This document shows positions 1 to 9,400 of a stretch of DNA of 53,154 nt, piece by piece. The notes under the pieces are model-generated. The model had not been told where the DNA came from and did no database searches. It saw only the letters and a list, made by a program, of their open reading frames with translations. Numbering within the stretch: the first letter of the stretch is position 1; each line of letters starts with the position of its first letter. Origin of the DNA: Actinacidiphila glaucinigra (lineage in GTDB: Bacteria; Actinomycetota; Actinomycetes; Streptomycetales; Streptomycetaceae); assembly GCF_900188405.1 (NCBI RefSeq), contig NZ_FZOF01000037.1:10567-63720 (forward strand), in the 5' to 3' direction. Made by a program: the position numbers and the translations under genes.

Positions 1-165
1 TCCGACTGACCCTCGGACTGACCCTCGCTCTGGCCCTCCGACTGACCCTCGGACTGGCCTTCCGTCTGGCCTTCCGTCTGGCCCTCCGTGACACCGAGCG
101 TGGCGCCCTCGGTCTGGCCTTCCGTCTGGCCCTCCGTGACACCGAGCGTGGCGCCCTCGGTGTCC
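1..165. repeat. Coding tandem repeats, 12-base and 48-base periods
   Basis: The first 165 bases consist of short near-identical units. The simple period is 12 bases, with variants such as GGACTGACCCTC and GGCCTTCCGTCT; it encodes EGQS/EGQT on the minus strand. A longer 48-base period is seen from 71 to 161, where 43 consecutive bases recur exactly. The reading frame is kept throughout, so the repeat is protein-coding and likely to vary in copy number by slippage or recombination. Confidence 0.8.
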
Positions 166-332
166 TCGGCATCGAGGTTGACGCCGACACTGACCTCGGC
201 CTCGCCGGCACTCAGGCCGATGTCCAGGCCGACGGCCTGGGCGGCGCCCGCGGCGGTCAGCGAGGCACCGCTCGCGATCACCGCGGCGGCGGCTATACGG
301 GCCACTCGCAGCCGTGTGTTCTTCTTGCTCAT
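1..332 (-). CDS. Secreted tetrapeptide-repeat protein, N-terminal part (cut by window edge)
   Basis: Reading leftwards from ATG at 332 there is an open frame of 110 codons that runs off the window start. It begins MSKKNTRLRVARIAAAAVIA and continues to an Ala-rich hydrophobic stretch ending near AAQA, a typical Sec signal peptide with predicted cleavage about residue 34. The mature part turns acidic and then becomes repetitive: units of EGQT/EGQS (4 residues, 12 bases) and a 16-residue unit containing EGATLGVT present twice, from an exact 43-base repeat at 71-113 and 119-161. A G-rich ribosome binding site (GGGGGT) lies about 9 bases before the ATG. No family recognised; it looks like a low-complexity, Gln/Glu/Gly-rich exported protein. 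Function unknown, and the C terminus (possible wall anchor) is outside the window. Confidence 0.75.
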   Translation of the reverse strand, partial: MSKKNTRLRVARIAAAAVIASGASLTAAGAAQAVGLDIGLSAGEAEVSVGVNLDAEDTEGATLGVTEGQTEGQTEGATLGVTEGQTEGQTEGQSEGQSEGQSEGQSEGQS

Positions 333-641
333 CTGGCAACTACCCCCAGTAGCTTCTCGTCAATGGAGCAGCGTCACAGGGGGAGCGTCCTGCGGGGCGG
401 TGCACGTTCAAGGCCGGGGCCTGAGCCACCGGCCGCGCTCGCCCCCGTTCGCTCGCGCCCCAGTCATACGCATGCCGCGCATCACGATTCCCAGATTTCA
501 CAGCGTCGTCAAGGGCGTTCCAAGCGCAATGCCGGGATTGGCCGACTATGCCACCCGGTTGCTTATGGGGCTGTGACCCAGAACGCACAACTGCCACCCA
601 TCGGGCGGCAGTTGTGAGGATCCGAAGGAGATGAGGAAGCG
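333..641. other. Intergenic region between prfB and the repeat protein
   Basis: About 309 bases with no credible gene; short frames here lack both a ribosome binding site and plausible protein sequence. It holds the prfB terminator hairpin (586-616) and must carry the promoter of the minus-strand repeat protein. A TTGACG element, minus strand at 512-507, resembles a -35 box, but no convincing -10 was found at the right distance. Confidence 0.5.
586..616 (-). terminator. Probable prfB terminator
   Basis: Inverted repeat with perfect 10-base arms (CACAACTGCC at 586-595, GGCAGTTGTG at 607-616) and an inner CCC/GGG pair, 25 bases after the prfB stop codon. There is no T-run, which is usual for streptomycete terminators. 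Confidence 0.65.
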
Positions 642-1760
642 TCAGACGCCGGCGCCCTGCTCCTGCTGCTTGCGCCAGCGGATGCCCGCCTCGAGGAAGC
701 CGTCGATGTCGCCGTCGAGGACGCCCTGGGGGTTGCCGACCTCGAATTCCGTCCGCAGGTCCTTGACCATCTGGTACGGGTGGAGCACGTAGGAACGCAT
801 CTGGTTGCCCCAGGAGTTGCCGCCGTCGCCCTTGAGGGCGTCCATCTTGGCCTGCTCCTCCTGGCGGCGCCGCTCCAGCAGCTTGGCCTGCAGGACGTTC
901 ATCGCGCTCGCCTTGTTCTGGATCTGGGAGCGCTCGTTCTGGCAGGAGACCACGATGCCGGTCGGGATGTGCGTGATCCGGACCGCGGAGTCGGTGGTGT
1001 TGACACCCTGGCCGCCGGGGCCCGAGGCGCGGTAGACGTCGATGCGCAGCTCGGTCTCGTCGATCTCGACGTGGTCGCTCTGCTCGACGACCGGCAGCAC
1101 CTCGACGCCCGCGAAGGACGTCTGGCGCCGGCCCTGGTTGTCGAAGGGCGAGATGCGCACCAGGCGGTGGGTGCCCTGCTCGACGGAGAGGGTGCCGTAG
1201 GCGTAGGGCGCCTTCACCACGAAGGTCGTGGACTTGATGCCGGCCTCTTCCGCGAACGAGGTCTCGTAGATCTCGGTCGGGTAGCCGTGCCGCTCGGACC
1301 AGCGCAGGTACATCCGCTGCAGCTGCTCCGCGAAGTCGGCGGCGTCGACGCCGCCCGCCTCGGCGCGGATGTTGACCAGCGCCTCACGGGCGTCGTACTC
1401 GCCGGACAGGAGGGTGCGGACCTCCATCTCGTCCAGCGCCTTGCGCACCGACTCCAGCTCGGCCTCGGCCTCGGCGCGGGTGTCCGCGTCGTCCTCGGCC
1501 TCGGCGAGCTCGAAGAGCACCCCGAGGTCGTCGATGCGGCCGCGCAGCGCCTCGGCCTTGCGGACCTCGGCCTGCAGGTGCGACAGCTTGCTGGTGATCT
1601 TCTGCGCCGCCTCCGGGTCGTCCCACAGCGACGGCGCCGCCGCCTGCTCCTCGAGCACGGCGATGTCGGCCCTCAGCTTGTCGAGGTCCAGAACGGCCTC
1701 GATCGAGGCCATGGTCGACGAGAGGGACTTGAGCTCTTCGGATACATCCAGGACTGCCAC
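642..1760 (-). CDS. prfB: Peptide chain release factor 2
   Basis: Class-I release factor that recognises UGA/UAA stop codons and triggers peptide release on the ribosome. The 372-residue product has the RF2 tripeptide SPF (residues 204-206, in RISPFDNQGRR) and the universal GGQ loop (249-251, in SGPGGQGVNTTDS) that acts in the peptidyl-transferase centre; length is normal. The GTG at 1760 is chosen because the product then begins VAVLDVSEELKSLSSTM, the usual actinobacterial start, with GGGGG just before it; the open frame continues upstream to 1889 but that sequence is low-complexity. The frame is continuous: the programmed +1 frameshift of enterobacterial prfB is absent. A TACGCT hexamer lies 7 bases before the GTG, so the mRNA could also be leaderless. 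Confidence 0.97.
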   Translation of the reverse strand: MAVLDVSEELKSLSSTMASIEAVLDLDKLRADIAVLEEQAAAPSLWDDPEAAQKITSKLSHLQAEVRKAEALRGRIDDLGVLFELAEAEDDADTRAEAEAELESVRKALDEMEVRTLLSGEYDAREALVNIRAEAGGVDAADFAEQLQRMYLRWSERHGYPTEIYETSFAEEAGIKSTTFVVKAPYAYGTLSVEQGTHRLVRISPFDNQGRRQTSFAGVEVLPVVEQSDHVEIDETELRIDVYRASGPGGQGVNTTDSAVRITHIPTGIVVSCQNERSQIQNKASAMNVLQAKLLERRRQEEQAKMDALKGDGGNSWGNQMRSYVLHPYQMVKDLRTEFEVGNPQGVLDGDIDGFLEAGIRWRKQQEQGAGV

Positions 1761-1767
1761 GTCCCCC

Positions 1768-1773
1768 AGCGTA
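1768..1773 (-). promoter_or_regulatory. Possible -10 box of prfB (leaderless type)
   Basis: TACGCT (minus strand) fits the TAnnnT -10 pattern and ends 7 bases before the GTG start at 1760, which would put transcription start at or near the first codon. No good -35 box is seen. Weak call. Confidence 0.3.
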
Positions 1774-1842
1774 CCGGCACGCCGCGCGTTGCCGCTCCGG
1801 TGAGCCGGGGCGGGCCGGCCGGCGGGCGTGAGCCCTCGGCGT

Positions 1843-3993
1843 TCAGGCGGGAACGGGGGCCGAGGCGTGGGCGAGCGTGCCGTCGGCACGCCGGAGGTAG
1901 AGGGTCAGGGTGTCGTCCGCCGTGGTCAGCCCGGGGTGGGAGGGGGTGCTGGCGGACAGCGGCACCGCCGCCCACGTGCCGCCGTCGGAGACGGCGGCGG
2001 CCAGGGCCCCGTCGTCGGCGGGGGCGAGGACGAAGAGCCGGCCGCCGGAGACGGCGGGTTCGGGGCGGCCCGTGGCGTCGAGCCCGGTGACGATCTCCGA
2101 GGGGCGCCAGGCGCCGTTCACGTACGGCAGGCGCAGCACGGCGCCGTCGGCCTTGCGGACGGCGAAGGCGTCGAGGGTGCCGGGCGCCGCCGAGACCAGG
2201 CCCGGGGCGGCGGTGACCCGGCCCGCCGTGGGGACCAGCGCCCAGGCGTTCCAGCGGCCGTCGGCCCAGGAGGAGGTGACGAGGTCGCCGCCGGAGCAGC
2301 CGACCAGGTCGATCCGGCCGGGCGCGGAGGACGCGGCGGCGGGGGTCGTGGTGAACCGGGCGGGCTGGTCGACCTGGTACCAGTCGCCCCAGGCGCCGCC
2401 GCTCAGGGTCCGCCGGTACACCCGGTGGTCGGTGCCGAGGGCGAAGACGTCCAGCTGCCCGGCGCGCGAGGAGACGACCGAGGGGTCGTCGGCGACGCTT
2501 ATCCCGGTGAGCCGGTGCCAGGTGCCGGAGGCCAGGTACCAGACGTTCTTGTCGCTGCCCCGGGTGAAGACGTGCGTCGTCCCGGACACGGAGATCGCGC
2601 GGGGGCCGCCGACCGGGTGGACGCCGCGGTCCGGGAAGCGGGGCAGCGCCGTGTAGCCGGACCAGCTCAGCGCGGCCTCCTCGGCGGCGGTGCCCGCCGG
2701 GGTGCTGACGGCGCCCTGCGGGGAGGCGGCGGCGCCGGTGGGCGCGGTCGGGGTGGTCGAGGCCTGTCCGGACGGCTTGTCCTCGCGGCTGTTGGAGCCG
2801 CCGTCGTCATCGGAGCCGGAGGCCGCGATCGCCCAGCCGCCGAGCCCGACGACCAGTGCGGCGGCCGCCGCGGCGCCGATCTTGACGCGGCGGCGCTGCA
2901 GCGCGTCGGGGACGGCGCGGTGGCGGTGCCGGGCGTGCTGGCCGGGCACCGCGGCGGGCCGGCCGCCGGCCAGTTCCTCCGCGGTGGGCAGCTTGATGCT
3001 GGTGTGGGTGTCGCGCGTCGAGTCGGGTGCGGAGCCGCGGACCAGGGGCACGGCACCGCGTGGCTGGTCGGCCGGCGGGTCGTAGGGCTCGGCGAGGGAG
3101 CCGGACTCCCGGTCGTACACCTCCTCGCCGTGGTGGTCCCCGGGCGCGTCCACCTCCAGCGGGGGCAGCCCGGCGAGGGCGGGCAGCAGCTCGCGCAGCC
3201 GCGTGCCGACCTCGGCCGCCCTCAGCCGCGAGGCGGGGGCCTTGGCGAGGCACTGGGAGAGCAGCTGCCACAGCTCGTCGGGCAGGTCGGGCAGCGGCGC
3301 GACCGACTCGGTGACGTGCCGGCGCAGCACCGCGCCCGGGTGGCCGCCGCCGAACGGTGTGAAGCCGGCGAGCAGCTCGTACAGGACGGTGGCGAGGGCG
3401 TAGATGTCGACGGACGCGCGCGGCGGCAGGCCCTCGATGATCTCCGGGGCCAGATAGTCGGGGGTTCCGATGATGCGGGTGGCCCGGGTGCGGCGCGGGG
3501 AGTCGACCAGCCGCGCGATGCCGAAGTCGGTGAGGAGCGCCGGGGGCGCGCCGCCCGGTCCGGGCGGGGCGGCGGAGTCCAGCAGGACGTTCTCCGGCTT
3601 GACGTCGCGGTGGACGACGCCCGCGGCGTGGGCCGCGGCCAGGCCGTCGGCGACGTCCGCGGTGATGGAGACGGCCGCCTCGGGGGTGAGCCTGCGTTCG
3701 CGCTCCAGCCGGGAGCGCAGGTCGGTGCCGCGGACGAGGTCCATGACGAGCGCGAGGTCGGAGCCGTCGACCACCAGGTCGCGGATGCCGACGATGTGCG
3801 GGTGATGGAGCGCCAGCAGCGCCGTGCGCTCCTGCACGAAGCGGCCGACGAGGTCCTGGTCGGAGGCGAGGTCCTCGCGCAGCAGCTTGATGGCGACCGG
3901 GCCCTCGGGGCCCTCGCCCAGCCACACGGTGCCGGCGGAGCCCCGCCCCAGCACCTGGTGCGCGGTGTACCGGCTGCCGATCTTCCGTCCCAA
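1843..3993 (-). CDS. Membrane-anchored serine/threonine protein kinase with C-terminal propeller-like sensor region
   Basis: Hanks-type kinase of 716 residues. The kinase domain spans about residues 8-270: Gly-rich loop GRGSAGTV (16-23), ATP-binding Lys36, HRDVKPEN (Asp130 catalytic), DFG (156-158) and an APE motif after it. A variable linker leads to one membrane segment (roughly residues 390-410, Ala/Gly/Val-rich), so the C-terminal ~300 residues lie outside the cell. That part has evenly spaced Trp/Gly-rich strands resembling bacterial lectin-like beta-propellers (inference); it has no PASTA repeats. A TTG at 3993 is chosen because LGRKIGSRY directly precedes the kinase fold and GGAG lies upstream; the frame opens at 4104. 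The next gene upstream is a second kinase on the same strand, 257 bases away, so this gene probably has its own promoter. Confidence 0.85.
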   Translation of the reverse strand: MGRKIGSRYTAHQVLGRGSAGTVWLGEGPEGPVAIKLLREDLASDQDLVGRFVQERTALLALHHPHIVGIRDLVVDGSDLALVMDLVRGTDLRSRLERERRLTPEAAVSITADVADGLAAAHAAGVVHRDVKPENVLLDSAAPPGPGGAPPALLTDFGIARLVDSPRRTRATRIIGTPDYLAPEIIEGLPPRASVDIYALATVLYELLAGFTPFGGGHPGAVLRRHVTESVAPLPDLPDELWQLLSQCLAKAPASRLRAAEVGTRLRELLPALAGLPPLEVDAPGDHHGEEVYDRESGSLAEPYDPPADQPRGAVPLVRGSAPDSTRDTHTSIKLPTAEELAGGRPAAVPGQHARHRHRAVPDALQRRRVKIGAAAAAALVVGLGGWAIAASGSDDDGGSNSREDKPSGQASTTPTAPTGAAASPQGAVSTPAGTAAEEAALSWSGYTALPRFPDRGVHPVGGPRAISVSGTTHVFTRGSDKNVWYLASGTWHRLTGISVADDPSVVSSRAGQLDVFALGTDHRVYRRTLSGGAWGDWYQVDQPARFTTTPAAASSAPGRIDLVGCSGGDLVTSSWADGRWNAWALVPTAGRVTAAPGLVSAAPGTLDAFAVRKADGAVLRLPYVNGAWRPSEIVTGLDATGRPEPAVSGGRLFVLAPADDGALAAAVSDGGTWAAVPLSASTPSHPGLTTADDTLTLYLRRADGTLAHASAPVPA

Positions 3994-4192
3994 GGCTGCT
4001 CCGACTCCTCCGACGTGCCGTCGTGTTGGCGACAAAGCTACGCGGATGCGAGCCGGTTGGGGGAACCTGTCGGGGGTGAGTGCGGCTTCTCCGGGAGAAA
4101 TCACCCTCCAGAAGTCGACAAATCACCAACACCGGCCCCACGGGGAGGTGACGGTGGGCCAGTTGACGTTGACGGAACCGGCGCGGCGGGGC

Positions 4193-4224
4193 GGTACGGC
4201 GCGGGCGGTGCCCGGCGCCGTACC
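4193..4224 (-). terminator. Terminator after the upstream kinase gene
   Basis: Perfect 10-base arms GGTACGGCGC (4193-4202) and GCGCCGTACC (4215-4224) with an inner GGGC/GCCC stem, 26 bases beyond the stop codon at 4251. It separates the two kinase genes. Confidence 0.65.
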
Positions 4225-4250
4225 CGGCCCCGAAGGGGTGCGCGGCGGTG

Positions 4251-6038
4251 CTACGGAGTGCCGCCGGAGGTCCCCGAGCCGCCCGAGGAGCCGCCGAGGC
4301 CCGAGACCCAGTCCCAGAAGTCGCCGACGCCGTCGCTCACGGTGCCCCACAGGCTCTTGCCGGTGTCCAGCCACTCCGGGACGGGGGTGAGGTACCAGAC
4401 GAGCAGGACGATCACGATCAGCACGATGATCATCGTGAAACAGCCCTTGAGACACCCGAGGCCCGGGATCTTCATCGGGTTCGCGCTGCGCTGCCGCGGC
4501 TCGCGATACGGGGCGGGCTCCGGCGCGGACGGGCGCTGGGGCTCGTACCGCTGGTGCTGCGGCTGCTCGTAGCGCGGCGCGGGCTGCTGCTGCGGCCGCG
4601 GCGCGTACTGCTGGGGCTGGGGCTGCGGGGGCCGCTGGGCGTACTGCTGCGGATGCGGCTGCGGCGCGTAGCCGGGCTGCGCCGGCTGCCGGTACTGGGG
4701 CTGCTGCGGCCGCTGCTGTTGGTACCCCTGCGGGGACTGCGGCGGCTGCTGCGACTGCGGCTGCTGGGAGGCCTGCCGGCGCGGCCTGCGGCGCAGCGGG
4801 TCCTGCTCCGGGTCCAGGTACTGGATCTCGGTCTGCTCGGCGCGCGCACGGGCGCGGTTGAGCTGCGACTCCCACGGGTGCGGGCCCTGCGGGGCACCGG
4901 AGTCCGGCGGCCCGCCCGGCACGGGCGGCATCACGCGGGTGCCGTCGCCGGCCCCGGCCGATGCCGAGCCGCCCGGGATCACCCGGGTCGCGTCGGCCGC
5001 GCCCGCCGCGGAGGCGGGCAGGACGCTGGTGGCGGCGTTGGGGTCGTAGGGGTCGTACCCGCCGACGGGCGACCGGTTGGGCAGCACCTGCGTGGGGTCG
5101 GCGGCGTCCGGCGGGACGAGCGGGGTGTCCGGGACGGTGGCCGGGGACGGGTCCGGCGCGAGCAGCGCGGCGACGCCGAGCGCCGCCTCGGACTGCGCCG
5201 GGGAGGAGTGCACGCCGACGCCCGCCGCGACGACGCGCAGGGCGCGCGCCAGGTTCTCCGCGCTGGGCCGCTCCCCGGGCTCCTTGCGCAGGCAGCGCTC
5301 GATGACCGTCCACAGCGGCTCGGGCACGGTGGAGGGCCGGCGCGGCTCCTCGCTCAGGTGCTGGTGCAGCACCTCGAGCGCGCTCTCGCCCCTGAACGGC
5401 GGGCGCCCGGTGACCAGTTCGTACAGGAGGATGCCGGCGCCGTAGATGTCCACGGCCGAGGTCTGCGGACGGCCCTGGGCCGACTCCGGCGCTATGTAGG
5501 CGGGCGTGCCGACGAACTCGTGGGTGCGGGTGACGCCGGGTGAGTCCGCAAGCCGCGCGATGCCGAAGTCGGTCAGCATCGGGTGCATCTGCTGGGTGCC
5601 GTCCGGGCCCGCGACGGTGGCCAGCAGGACGTTGGCGGGCTTCAGGTCGCGGTGCACCACGCCGTCGGCGTGGCTGGCGGCCAGCGCGTCGGCCACGGCG
5701 GCGGTCAGCAGGGCGGCGCCGACCGGCGTGAACGGGCCGTTCTCGCGCAGATGGCGGTAGAGGTCGGGGCCCTCGATCAGGTCCATCACCAGGGCGAGCA
5801 GTTCACCCTCCACGACCAGGTCGCGGACCCGGACGATGTGCGGATGGCGCAGCCGCAGCAGGACCGAGCGCTCCCGCAGGAAGCGCATGACGATGTCGGG
5901 GTCGCTCGCCAGCTCTTCCTTGAGCACCTTGATCGCGACGGTCTCGCCGGTGTCCCGTACCTGGGACCGCCACACGGTGCCCGTGGCTCCGCGCCCGAGC
6001 GGCTCCACCAGTTCGTATCTGCTGCCTACCGGCCGCAC
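4251..6038 (-). CDS. pkaA: PkaA-type serine/threonine protein kinase with Gln-rich linker and C-terminal membrane anchor
   Basis: 595-residue Hanks-type kinase. Start GTG 6038 gives VRPVGSRYELVEPLGRGATG, with GGGAG 8 bases upstream; the longer frame to 6185 adds implausible sequence. Kinase motifs: GRGATGTV (15-22), Lys37, VVHRDLKPANV, LTDFGIARL and YIAPESAQG. After the kinase domain (to about residue 275) comes a Pro/Asp-rich segment, then a long Gln/Pro/Tyr-rich stretch with repeated QPQQ-like units, then a single membrane helix near the C terminus (about residues 525-550, IIVLIVIVLLVWYL) and about 40 residues outside. The short outer tail contrasts with the big extracellular region of the neighbouring kinase. 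PkaA of Streptomyces coelicolor has this place and start. Divergent from the FHA/FtsK gene, a natural candidate partner. Confidence 0.85.
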   Translation of the reverse strand: MRPVGSRYELVEPLGRGATGTVWRSQVRDTGETVAIKVLKEELASDPDIVMRFLRERSVLLRLRHPHIVRVRDLVVEGELLALVMDLIEGPDLYRHLRENGPFTPVGAALLTAAVADALAASHADGVVHRDLKPANVLLATVAGPDGTQQMHPMLTDFGIARLADSPGVTRTHEFVGTPAYIAPESAQGRPQTSAVDIYGAGILLYELVTGRPPFRGESALEVLHQHLSEEPRRPSTVPEPLWTVIERCLRKEPGERPSAENLARALRVVAAGVGVHSSPAQSEAALGVAALLAPDPSPATVPDTPLVPPDAADPTQVLPNRSPVGGYDPYDPNAATSVLPASAAGAADATRVIPGGSASAGAGDGTRVMPPVPGGPPDSGAPQGPHPWESQLNRARARAEQTEIQYLDPEQDPLRRRPRRQASQQPQSQQPPQSPQGYQQQRPQQPQYRQPAQPGYAPQPHPQQYAQRPPQPQPQQYAPRPQQQPAPRYEQPQHQRYEPQRPSAPEPAPYREPRQRSANPMKIPGLGCLKGCFTMIIVLIVIVLLVWYLTPVPEWLDTGKSLWGTVSDGVGDFWDWVSGLGGSSGGSGTSGGTP

Positions 6039-6406
6039 GTTCGCGCTCCCTGGGATCTTGGCCTGGTCCGTGGCCTGTTTCGCCCACTGTAGTGCCGCCA
6101 CGTGGGAGCGGGGCTGCGTTCCGGTACGGGGCGTGTGTGGGGTTAGGACGCGGGGTACGGTCGTTTGGTTGCTTTTTCTGCCCAATGCTGACCATTCAAG
6201 ATCGCAAAGGTGGGCACCGGCGGCGAGCTGTCGGCGGCGAGTGGGAGGATGCGTGTCGCGGATCGCGTATCGCCGAGCAAGCTGGTCCAGCTGAGCAAGG
6301 GGAGCCCACCGGTCCGCTCTTGTACGTGTCGACGTCCCGGGCAGGGCGGGGTGGGGTCGGGGGCCCGCGCCGCGGTGTATCCGGGCAGAAGGGACCGTGG
6401 ACGGAG
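6039..6406. other. Divergent intergenic region between the pkaA-type kinase and the FHA/FtsK gene
   Basis: 368 bases without a supported gene. It must contain promoters for both flanking genes. The T-rich patch around 6160-6185 stands out against the GC-rich background, but no promoter with two good boxes could be read. In-frame upstream extensions of both genes are low-complexity and lack ribosome binding sites. Confidence 0.5.
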
Positions 6407-9400
6407 ATGCAGATCCGGCTGACCGTTCTCGGGCCGCGCGGCGGCCGCGCGGCGCGCTCCTGCGACGTGCTGGTCACCGCACCCGCGGGCACACCCCTCG
6501 GTGCGGTGGCGGGCGCCCTGGCGTCCGGCTCGGGTGGCTCCGGCCAGCCCGCGCGGGCCGGGAAGTCCACGCCCCCGCTCTACGCGGGCGCCGAGCGACT
6601 GGACCCGGCGACCGCCGTCCTCGGGGTGCCGCCGCTGCTCGACGGCGCGGTCCTGTCGCTGCACGCGCCCGCCGACGGGCACGACGGCGGCCGCCCGACG
6701 GCCGCCGCCCGGCTGCACGTCGTCGGCGGGCCCGACGCGGGCGGCGTCCACCTGCTGCAGGGCGGCCGGATCCGGGTCGGCCGGTCCGTGGACGCGGACG
6801 TGCCGCTGGACGACCCCGACGTCTCCCGGCTGCACTGCGCCATCACGGTCGACGGCGAGGGCCGGGTCACCGTCGCCGACCTCGGCTCCACCAACGGCAC
6901 CGCCCTGGACGGCGCTCCCGTGGGCGAGCGCGCGGTCCCCTTCCCCGCCGGCGCGCTGCTGCGTATCGGCGAGTCGACCCTCCGGCTGGAGCCGGCGCCC
7001 CCGGGCTCGACCGTCCCTCCGCCGCCCGCCTCCATCCCGGCCATCCCCGACGCCGAGGGGCACCTCCAGGTGACCCTCCCCCCGACCTCCTGGCCGGACA
7101 CCGGCCGCGTGGCGACCTGGCAGCCCGCCCGCCCCTCCGACGGCCCGACGACCACCGGCACCGGGTCCGGGAACGTCGGCGCGGACGCCCCCGCCGCGAC
7201 CGCGCCCGGGGAGGACCGGCCGGGGGCCGCGCCCGGCGGCCCGGTCCGGCGGGACACCCCGCAGCGCGGGCTGTCCGAGCAGACCCGCGCCGTCGAGCTG
7301 CCCCAGAACCGCCGCGGCGGCGGGCGGGCCGCGGAGGCCGGCAGCCGGATGGCCGGGGCGATAGGGAGCTGGGCCAGGCGCCTGGCCGCCGGCCGCGGCG
7401 CCCCGGGCGCCGACGGCCACGAGGGCGGCGGGACGACGTACGACCTGGCCGACGCCGCGGCGCTGCGCGAGCGCTGGCCCGATCCGGCGGCCGTGCTGCT
7501 CACCGCGCTCGGGCCGGGACCGCGGCTGTGGGAGCGCGCCCTCGGCCATCCCGACCTGCTCACGGTCCGGCTCGGCACCGCGGACCTGACCGCCGAGGAC
7601 GGCTTCCGGACGCTGCCCGCCGTGCCGTTCACCGTCGACCTGCGCGACCCGCACACCCATGTGCTGGGCCTCGCCGGACCGCGCCCCCGGCTGTCCGGGC
7701 TGGCCCGCTCCGTGATCGCCCAGTTGTGCGCCCTGCATCCGCCCGGCGCGCTGGAGGTCGTCCTGATCAGCGCCGACCGCTCCCGTCCCGCAGAACAGCG
7801 GGCCGAGGAGTGGGGCTGGCTGTACTGGCTGCCGCATCTGCGCCCGGCGCACGGCCAGGACTGCCGGCTGCTCACGGCGTCGGACCGGGAGCAGGCCGAG
7901 GCCCGCGTCGCCGAGGTCGTCCGGCGCATCGAGGAGGGCCCGCTCGGCTCGGGCTGGGCGACGGCCACTCCCGAGGAGGTCGCCGAGGCCGCGGCGCGCC
8001 GCGAAGGCCCGTACACACTGCTGGTGATCGACGGCGACCCGGGCTCGGCCTATCTGCGCGAGGCCGCCGGCCGTATCGCGGCCGGCGGCCCGTCGGTCGG
8101 GGTGCACCTGCTGTGCCTGGCCGAGAGCCCGGAGCGGCTGGCCGCCCGCTGCGGCGCCGTCGCCGTGCTGGAGGGCGACGTCGCGACGACGCTGCGGATG
8201 GAGCCGCACGGCCCCGGGCACATGACGATGGAGGCGGTGTCGGCGGCCTGGGCCGAGCGTTTCGCCCGGGCCCTCGCCCCGCTGCGCGAGGGCGACGCCG
8301 CACCGCGGCGGACACGTTCCGCGCTGCCGCCCACGGCCCGGCTCCTGGACGAGCTGGACCTGGCGCTCGCCACCCCCGCGAAGATCACCACCCGCTGGGC
8401 CGGGCCCGCCCCCTCCGGCGGCTCCGCCGCGGCCGTCCTGGGCGCCGGGCCGGAGGGCCGGGTCCTGGTCGACCTGGTCGCCGAGGGACCGCATCTGCTG
8501 GTCGGCGGCGCGGCGGGCTCCGGCAAGACCGAGCTGCTGCGTTCGGTGGCCGCCGCCCTGTCCGCCGGCGAGCGGCCGGACCGGCTGGCCCTCGTCCTCG
8601 TCGACGGCGCCGGGACGGAGCGCGGCGAGGGGCTGCGCAGCTGCACCGACCTGCCGCACGTCTCCACCTACCTGTCCGCCTGCGACCCGGTGCGGATGCG
8701 CGAGTTCGCACAGGCGCTCACGGCGGAGCTGAAGCGCCGTGACGAGCTGCTGGACGGCGCCGACTTCGGGCAGTGGCACGAGCGCCGCCGGCTGCCCGTG
8801 GTGCCGCGCCAGGCGGAGCCGGGCCACGCCCCGGCCGCCGCGGCGGACCCCCAGGTGCGCGGCGCGGTGCGGGTGCGGACCCGCACCACCGAGCCGCTGC
8901 CCCGGCTGGTCGTCGTGGTGGACGACTTCGACGTGCTGGTCGCCCCGGCCCTCGGCAGTCCCGGACGGCCCGCCGCGGGCTCGGTGGTCCGTGCCCTGGA
9001 GAGCGTGGCACGCGACGGCGAGCGGCTCGGCGTCCACCTGGTCGCCGCGACCGGCCGCCCCGAGCGCACCGCGGGCACCCACACCGACGACGCGGCGCGG
9101 CTGCGGATCGCGCTGCGCACCGAGGAGCCGGAGTCGGCCGCGCTGCTGGTCGCCGTCGAGGAGCCGGCGACCGTCGACGACGCCCTGCCGGGCCGCGGTT
9201 ACCTGCGCCGGCCGGACGGTGCCGTCACCGCCTTCCAGGCAGGCCGGGTCAGTGGCCGGATCCCGCGGACGGCGACCCTGCGGCCCACGGTGGTCCCGCT
9301 GGAGTGGGACCGCATGGGCGATCCGCCGACCCGGCGCCCGGTCCGCGAGCTGGGCAACGGCCCCACCGACCTCGCCCTGCTGGCCAGTGCCCTGCAGCGG

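Noticed and set aside
1..165. CRISPR-like array suggested by regular repeats
   Set aside because: Repeats are contiguous, lack unique spacers, and encode a continuous peptide repeat behind a signal peptide.
642..1760. Possible programmed frameshift in prfB
   Set aside because: The frame is open from the GTG to the stop with all RF2 motifs; there is no in-frame UGA near codon 26.
1828..4572. Long open frame on the plus strand across the first kinase gene (914 codons)
   Set aside because: It is antisense to a clear kinase and consists of Gly/Arg/Ala runs produced by GC-rich third positions; no ribosome site or motif.
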